Source: Coptis chinensis (Eukaryota; Streptophyta; Magnoliopsida; Ranunculales; Ranunculaceae). From it: a stretch of 64,000 bases of DNA. The stretch lies in assembly GCA_015680905.1 (NCBI GenBank), contig CM027377.1, forward strand, positions 6,100,501-6,164,500, read 5' to 3'. The notes under the pieces are model-generated. The model did no database searches. It saw only the letters and a program-made list of their open reading frames with translations, and was not told the origin of the DNA. This document shows positions 58,341 to 64,000 of the stretch, piece by piece (position 1 is the stretch's first letter; each line of letters opens with the position of its first letter). Both the position numbers and the translations under genes were made by a program.

Positions 58341-60218
58341 ATGTCTTCATCGGAATGTGAGGCTATCCGCTTCCACCCAATCCTCCGCACCAAATCCGCG
58401 AATCCGGACCTCTACCCATAGATCAAGTCGACCTCCGCGGACCGATCCGAGTCCGCGGACCGATCCGATTCTACCCGATCCCACCGGGCCGTTCCATCTA
58501 CTTACGGAAGGAAACCTTCCCGCCACCTCCGCTTCTTACTACCGTAGACCAATCTAGACGCCGTTAAAGCCGCGGCTTATGGCATACCTAGTGACGTAAT
58601 TCGAACATGTGTCCGTGTCACACATTTTTCACTTGGTACCACCGCTGGTCCGGTTATCTCTCGCCGCCATTGTAGACGACGCGGCCGGTTTCGCGTTTCC
58701 CTTGACTCTCCTTGATGTCGAGGTCTCAGAACCATTTCAACATTCCTCCCTCGCCAAGGCATAGGTAACTTTTGGCGTGTTATGTATGCCGCCAATCACT
58801 ACAATTTGACTCACTCCCCAAAATCCAACTCCGCGATATCCTTTCCCACTTCTATATATAAAAAGCACTAAACCGGGAGTGTGGGATATCAATCCTTCCG
58901 CGACTCGCCCACAAAAGAAGTCTTTCCTTCTTCACATCACCGACAAGGTGTGGCACCGCACCTTCGATTGTATGTGTCAGGTAGTTTTTATCCGCGGACC
59001 TCCCTCCGAAGTTTCTTTGAGGCATCTCCATTTCCTAACAAGCGGTAAGTAAGCGGTTTTTGAGTCGCGGTATGTAGATTTCACTTGTCATTAACTTGTC
59101 CTTATTCTTGGTGATGTAGGTTGGAGACCCGATTCAGCGATCCCGTGTATACAACGGTGTTTACTCGAAATTTTCCAATCCTCCGCTGAACTAGGGAGTG
59201 CACAAGGTGTGAAGTCCTTGGTATCGATCGAGGAAAAAGCCACTCCTCTTACTTGACCCTTTCTAAAAGACATTGGCAAATACCAAGGCCCTCTATCGCC
59301 TCTCGCCCCCAAAGAAAGAAAGCCCAAACCATCCCTTTCCAAAAGAAAGCGCCCCGCCTACAAGTCATTCAACTATACAACCAAAATCTCATTCACGAAA
59401 GCCGTTCAACGCAACGCTGCCGCCAAAAAATAAGACCAATACCGCCAGACGCTTAACCCTTTCAGACTTCGGTGGCCGATGGGAGGACGAAATTGTTCCT
59501 ACGCTCCCTCTTACGCCTCAAATGGACGCGGAACAAGTATAAGCTTTGGGGCCGGGACTCGATGAAGACGCTCCAATCGAGGTGTCCCACAAGAGCCCTC
59601 CCACCAAAAGGGCTAAAGTTTCTTCCACCGCCTCCTCCACCTACCGGGCCGCGAATGAACCACCACGATTCCGCTATATCTTCGCCGCATGTGACAGAGT
59701 CTTCTTCAATTTGGTCCTTTAACGCCCCGCCTGTTGAAGTGTGGCATCCCAAGTTCAAGGCTAGGGACCGCGATGTTACTACGCTGAGACTTCGACTTTG
59801 GACAATCCAAATGTCGCCGCCTCCCCTATTCTTTCAAATCTTCATCTTCCGGGATCAAGCTTTACGGAGATTCCGCACCGTTGCTTCCCATAGGGCGCCC
59901 ATTTTTAATCGGATGGGGATGGCGTTTTTGACAATATCGACCACTATCTTTTGTGTTCTTACTTCATAGGCTTATATTTTTGGTGTTACCCTTTAACCCA
60001 GTATGTCTCCGCAGTTAAGCCTAGATATCGGCTATGTGCTTCGCGGCCTTACCAGCACAGTGGAGAACTTGGAGGCGGCTAAGCTGGAGATTAATGGTCC
60101 TGATGGCTGGAAAGCAAAGTATGCCCAGCTGGAGAAGGAAAGGGATGACTTACGGATCAAGCGATCCAAGATCCATAAGGAGCTTCAGCGGCCGAGGACA
60201 AGCACCGCGATCACGTAG
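58341..60218 (+). pseudogene. Antisense ORF region of the gypsy element
   Basis: The ATG at 58341 opens MSSSECEAIRFHPILRTKSA but meets a TAG within about 30 codons. Coding-like text continues in changing frames. AAAYGIPSDVIRTCVRVTHF (about 58575-58630) resembles the putative gypsy-type plant transposon domain. GNFWRVMYAANHYNLTHSP lies at 58760-58820. Near the end is a charged coiled-coil stretch from 60003, AKLEINGPDGWKAKYAQLEK then ERDDLRIKRSKIHKELQ, ending 60218. It runs opposite to pol. Function of such antisense ORFs is unknown, and the domain match is by eye. Confidence 0.55.
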
Positions 60219-60815
60219 CGGGGTCAATTCTAAAATGGACAAAATTTCAAAGAGAAGGGAGAAGCTTCGCCATCCAATCCGCTGTAGACAAGGCAGGCCC
60301 AAGAGGCCGCAGATCGATTCGAAACCTCGCTACCAAGAAAATTGCACGGGAATTAAAACAACAACTTGATCAACTTAGCGGCTGCAGCCGCCTTCTCCCA
60401 GCCCATTCCCCGCGGTCGATCCCTCCTTGGTATTACCGGCATGCATCCCGGCGGCCGAGACGCTTCACCGACGACGTGGCGACACCTATGACTAGCCGAC
60501 CCCCTCACCAATGGAAATGAATGAAAACCCAAAGATGGCACATTGGTGAAAATGAACATACTTCGTTGAAGAGTCGCGACTAATCCTCAACAATGATTTA
60601 TGTCGATTTCTTTCTTTGTTGATGCCTTTGGATTTGTTTATTTTGAACCATTTCTTTACGCGCGGTAAGAAAACAATGTCCTTTCAGGTTAATGCGGATG
60701 AACAATGTCTTTGTGCTTGATCGAGATATCATTATTGTGTAGTATTTATCAATTGATTTTCCTTGTATCCATTTTTTATTTGCATTTGTATACGATAAGC
60801 GTAACATTCGCATAA

Positions 60816-61540
60816 GGGTTGCCCCAGTTTGATTCGGACACGAAGTCCGAAGGGCTCTCCCGATCCTTCAATTGTATAGCGGGTGAAGCTACTTAGGGTT
60901 GCCCCAAGTTGATTAGGACACTAAGTCCGCCGGGGGCTCTTCCCCCGCCTCCTCAATTGTATAGTTGAAGCTAATTAGGGTTGCCCCCAGTTTGATTCGG
61001 ACACGAAGTCCTGGCGGCTCTTCCCCGGGCCTCTTCATATAGTCATGAAGCCAGTTAGGGTTGCCCCGGTTTGATTCGGACACGAAGTCCACGGCGGCTT
61101 TTCCCCCCGCTTTCTTCATATAGTTGTGAAGCTAGTGGTTGCCCCGGTTTGATTCGGACACTAAGTCCGCTGGCGGCTCTTCCCCGCCTCTCTTATATAG
61201 AAGTTGTGAAGCTAGTTGGGTGCCCCCGTTTGATTAGGACACGGTCCGCCGGGCGGCTCTTCCCCGCTTCTTCCTATAGCCGGAAGCTAGTTGGGTTGCC
61301 CCCGATTTGATTCGGACACTAAGTCCGCCGGGCGGCTCTTCCCCCGCCTCTTCATATAGTCTTGGAAGCTACTTGTGGTTGCCCCAGTTTTGATTCGACA
61401 CGAAGTCCGCTGGGCGGCTCTTCCCCGCTTCAAGTGTATAGCAGTTGAAGCTACTTTGTGGTTGCCCCCGGTTTGATTTGGACATTTAGTCCGCTGGGCG
61501 GCTCTTCCCCGCCTCTTCAATTGGATAGCCGCGGCCGCTT
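60816..61540. repeat. Nine-copy tandem array, about 80-bp unit
   Basis: Units starting GGGTTGCCCC or GGTTGCCCC lie near 60816, 60896, 60978, 61058, 61136, 61218, 61293, 61376 and 61459, so spacing is 75-83 bp. Each carries TTTGATTCGGACACGAAGTC, then GCGGCTCTTCCCCGCCTC, then TATAG..GAAGCTA. Copies differ by many single-base indels. It lies between pol and the antisense ORF. Confidence 0.92.
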
Positions 61541-61787
61541 TGTCCGACAGGTTATATTCACCTTTTATTTCAATCTATTATCTATTTCTAACTCATTTAG
61601 AAGAATGCTTGTTTATATCATAGTCAAAAAGTAAACAATACAAATAAAGTACTATCACATACGAAAAAAGATTAAAGAAAGGTCCTAGACATGGAACTCT
61701 TTTCAAAGATTTTCGATATTCCACTGTCTCTCTATCTTTTCTCCCCTCAGCATACCGCAATCCATAAGTTCCGGATGTAAACCCTTT

Positions 61788-63960
61788 TTATCGATGACAT
61801 ATGGACCTTCCCGGTTTGGCCTTTAACTTTCCTTCCGTTTCTATTTTGGTGGCCGGAGTAACACGCCGCAAAGACATAGTCACCCACATTGAAATTCGTG
61901 GCTTCACTCGTTTATCATATTGTCTCGCAGAGTCCGATGGTATTCCTCCAACCGAATCCGGGCTATGTCTCTTTTTCTTCAACAACATTCAAATTCGCGG
62001 CTAATATTCTCTCATTCGGGCCACTTTCCACGCCTTTGTTCTTGTTGTGGATTCTATCATCTCTATTGGTATGACCGCTACTACCCATATGCCATTCGCG
62101 AACGGTGATTCATTAGTAGATGTTCGTGGTGTAGTTCGGTATGCCCACAAAGACATGAGGTAAGTGTTCAGCCCATGCTCCCTTCCGGCTCCTCTAGTTT
62201 TTTCTTAAGGTTATCCATGATAACTTTGTTTGAGGCCTCGCCTCGGCCCATTCCTTCCGGATTGTGGGCTGAGAACCCCCGCTTCACTTTGAACGCCAAG
62301 GAATTTCCGAACTTTCTTCCTCAGAATTGCGGCCCCATTATCCGCTATGATCAGATGCGGCAATCCAAACCCGCAAGAAATGATATTCTCCCAGGAATTT
62401 GATCACATTTTCTTCCTTCGACTGTTGCAATGCCACGCCTCAACCCACTTGGTAAAGTAACCATTGCCGCTAACATGAACCTTCTTTTACCGCCGCCATG
62501 GGAAGCGCCCAACTATATCCATTGCCCACATTGCGAACGGCCAAGCGGTCGAGTACACCGTGTAACATCTCACCGGGCGATGAATCGGCCGTGCAAACCC
62601 GCATTTTTGCGATTTTTGGCATACTGTGGCATCTCTTCATGTGTGGCCAAAAGTATCCCCGGGAGAGCAATCGGTGTGTGGTTGTTCGTCCCGCTGAATG
62701 ACTTCCACAATCTCCTTCATGCACTTCGCCGGCAGGTTCACGAACATCGCACCGCCCTATGCATTTTAGCATAGGTCCTCCAAACTTCTCTTATATAGGC
62801 CCCGCCTAATAGAGTGTATCTTTGGCTCATCCGTTCCATTCACGCCTTTCCCGTGTGTTTTCAATTTCCATCCCCGCCAGAAAGTTTTGATGGGCGCTTA
62901 TCGGGCCAAGATCAATCTCGTGGTGAGACAAACATAGTCTTCTTCCGCGGTAATCGGGCTTGTCCAACACCCTTATTTCAATTGATCGCCCCTCGATCGA
63001 TCCCCGTAATACCGGCCAAGAACATAAGCTAATGCATCGGCATGTCGATTTTCTCCGCTGATTCAAATGAGTAAATTTGATTTATTGAATTTGCTCGCTT
63101 TCCTTTGTAAGACCTCCGTGTATCTTGCCATCCCTCGCAAATGAGCCACAAAACCCTCGCTCACCGCACACCACCAGGGTTAGAATCCGAGTAAATAGAT
63201 AATTCTCTCGCCGAGGTCCACGCGGCTAAATCTAATCTCGCTATCACGCCTTCATACTGATTCATTGTTTGAAGCCGCGAACCCTAGTTTCATTGACAAT
63301 TCCGGCCTAGTATTCTCCCGGGGTCACCTGTGACTACGCTTTATTCCGTTTCCTCAGATCCCAGTAGTGAGCCATCTGCGAAAACTCTCCATCCATTCCG
63401 TTCATCCCATGGGTCCAAGGGGTCGTGGGTAATCTCTCCTTCGCGGATCCATTACCATCTCCTCACCCCACGTTGGGTCCTCGGCGGGAACTCGCGCCAA
63501 TACCTCCCGGCCATTGCTTGTGCTTTTTTCAGCAGCCTCGACTTGGTAATGAATTTCATAGCAACTCAAAGATTACCCGCCCATTTTAGCATTCTTCCCG
63601 ACTTCTCCGCCTCAAGGCTTGCTTTGAGAGGCAAATTTGTTACGACAACCACCGAAAGGTGTGCCTCAAAATAAGGCTTTAACTTTGGGGCGTAAAATAC
63701 CAAAGCCAAAGATGTTTTTCAATTCTACCAGATCGGTCTCGCTTTAACATGGTCTTACTTTGAAAATACACTAGCTTTTCTACTTTGTCAACCACGCCGC
63801 ATTCAAGACCGAACTCACCGTGCAGACCAAACTCCCAAGTACGATATAGTTTTTCCCCCGCTCCGGGTCGCGATAATAAAGGTGCTTTCCCTAGATAACT
63901 CTTCAACTCTTGGAAGGCTTCTTCACATTCCGCGGTCCAATCAAGTCTTCAGGATTTCCT
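61788..63960 (-). pseudogene. Gypsy pol fragment: RT end, RNase H, integrase
   Basis: Right to left on the minus strand. DWTAECEEAFQELKSYLGKA then PLLS (63930-63870) is the RT connection, and VVDKVEKLVYFQSK follows. RNase H includes WRVFADGS (about 63390) and LGFAASNNES (about 63275). The integrase zinc-binding end includes EVHEGDCGSHSAGR and GYFWPHMKR (62725-62645), then a core piece with AMDIVG (about 62520). SNKVIMDNLKKKLE lies near 62220 and YDKRVKPR then LRRVTPATK near 61920-61850. The order is that of Ty3/gypsy pol. Frameshifts occur every 50-150 bp, so no protein can be made as read. Confidence 0.85.
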
Positions 63961-64000
63961 TAATAATCGAGCATAGAGGTCGACATTTATCCGAGGGACT

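Larger units (their letters stand above)
57550..64000 (-). mobile_element. Decayed Ty3/gypsy retrotransposon with Tat/Retand-like layout, cut by the window edge
   Basis: Base composition rises sharply in GC relative to the host DNA to the left. Reading on the minus strand from 64000: end of reverse transcriptase, RNase H, integrase, then pol ends near 61790. After pol come an 80-bp tandem array (61540-60816) and a long coding-like stretch on the opposite strand (58341-60218). An ORF antisense to pol plus a tandem array between pol and the 3' LTR is known from Tat-lineage elements such as Retand. LTR limits were not found; 57550 is only where the changed composition begins. Every coding part has frameshifts or stops. 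Confidence 0.75.

Noticed and set aside
57599..58557. Plus-strand frames upstream of 58341 considered as part of the antisense ORF
   Set aside because: Pro/Arg/Ser-rich composition with no motif and repeated frame changes. More likely the untranslated or LTR part of the gypsy element.
60816..61540. Regularly spaced repeats considered as a CRISPR array
   Set aside because: The genome is a plant. Units are directly abutting, vary along their whole length and have no unique spacers, so this is a tandem array.

Overview
The window is nuclear DNA of a flowering plant, most likely a eudicot. Evidence: multi-exon genes with GT-AG introns, AT-rich intergenic DNA, plant-specific families (strictosidine synthase-like, NSP-interacting-kinase-type LRR receptor kinase, F-box/FBD/LRR, 2S albumin, FAR1-type MULE transposase), a plant tRNA-His(GTG), and hAT, CACTA, MULE, MITE and LTR elements. 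I could not fix the species. All identities come from reading translations against family knowledge, with no database search.

0-15 kb: a three-exon strictosidine synthase-like gene (minus), then the 19-exon cytosolic phenylalanyl-tRNA synthetase beta gene (minus, 4500-15055). Its exons sum to exactly 605 codons with no break and one GC-AG intron. 15-28 kb: a mosaic. It holds hAT-like sequence, a segment present twice (about 16.6 and 18.3 kb), an intact tRNA-His, a truncated intron-bearing NHP2 pseudogene, and two exons of a Nup93 relic split by a complete 3.86 kb CACTA element with 3-bp target duplication. The intact four-exon NHP2 gene (25616-27734) follows. 28-34.7 kb: mostly gene-free, with a fold-back MITE beside a 2S albumin pseudogene that keeps RY motifs upstream.

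34.7-40 kb: an 11-exon NIK-type receptor kinase (plus) and a convergent F-box/FBD/LRR gene (minus), each one base short of an open frame. 40.5-43.2 kb: nested hAT-like elements. 43.7-52.7 kb: a TTM1/TTM2-type gene (P-loop kinase, CYTH, coiled coil, membrane anchor; minus), ruined by a nonsense codon and many small indels. One intron carries a complete gag-protease-only LTR retrotransposon (44860-48588; 5-bp TSD). 52.8-56.5 kb: a FAR1/MULE-type transposase gene (minus), with a hAT MITE in an exon and a 136-bp minisatellite in intron 1. From about 57.5 kb to the edge: a GC-richer, decayed Ty3/gypsy element on the minus strand. Its layout (pol, then an 80-bp tandem array, then an ORF antisense to pol) resembles Tat/Retand-type retrotransposons.

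The genes do not form a pathway. Two serve the translation and ribosome-biogenesis machinery (PheRS beta, NHP2) and look intact. Frame damage is absent or rare in genes left of 40 kb and heavy right of 43 kb. That is either true decay in a TE-rich block or poorer consensus quality there.
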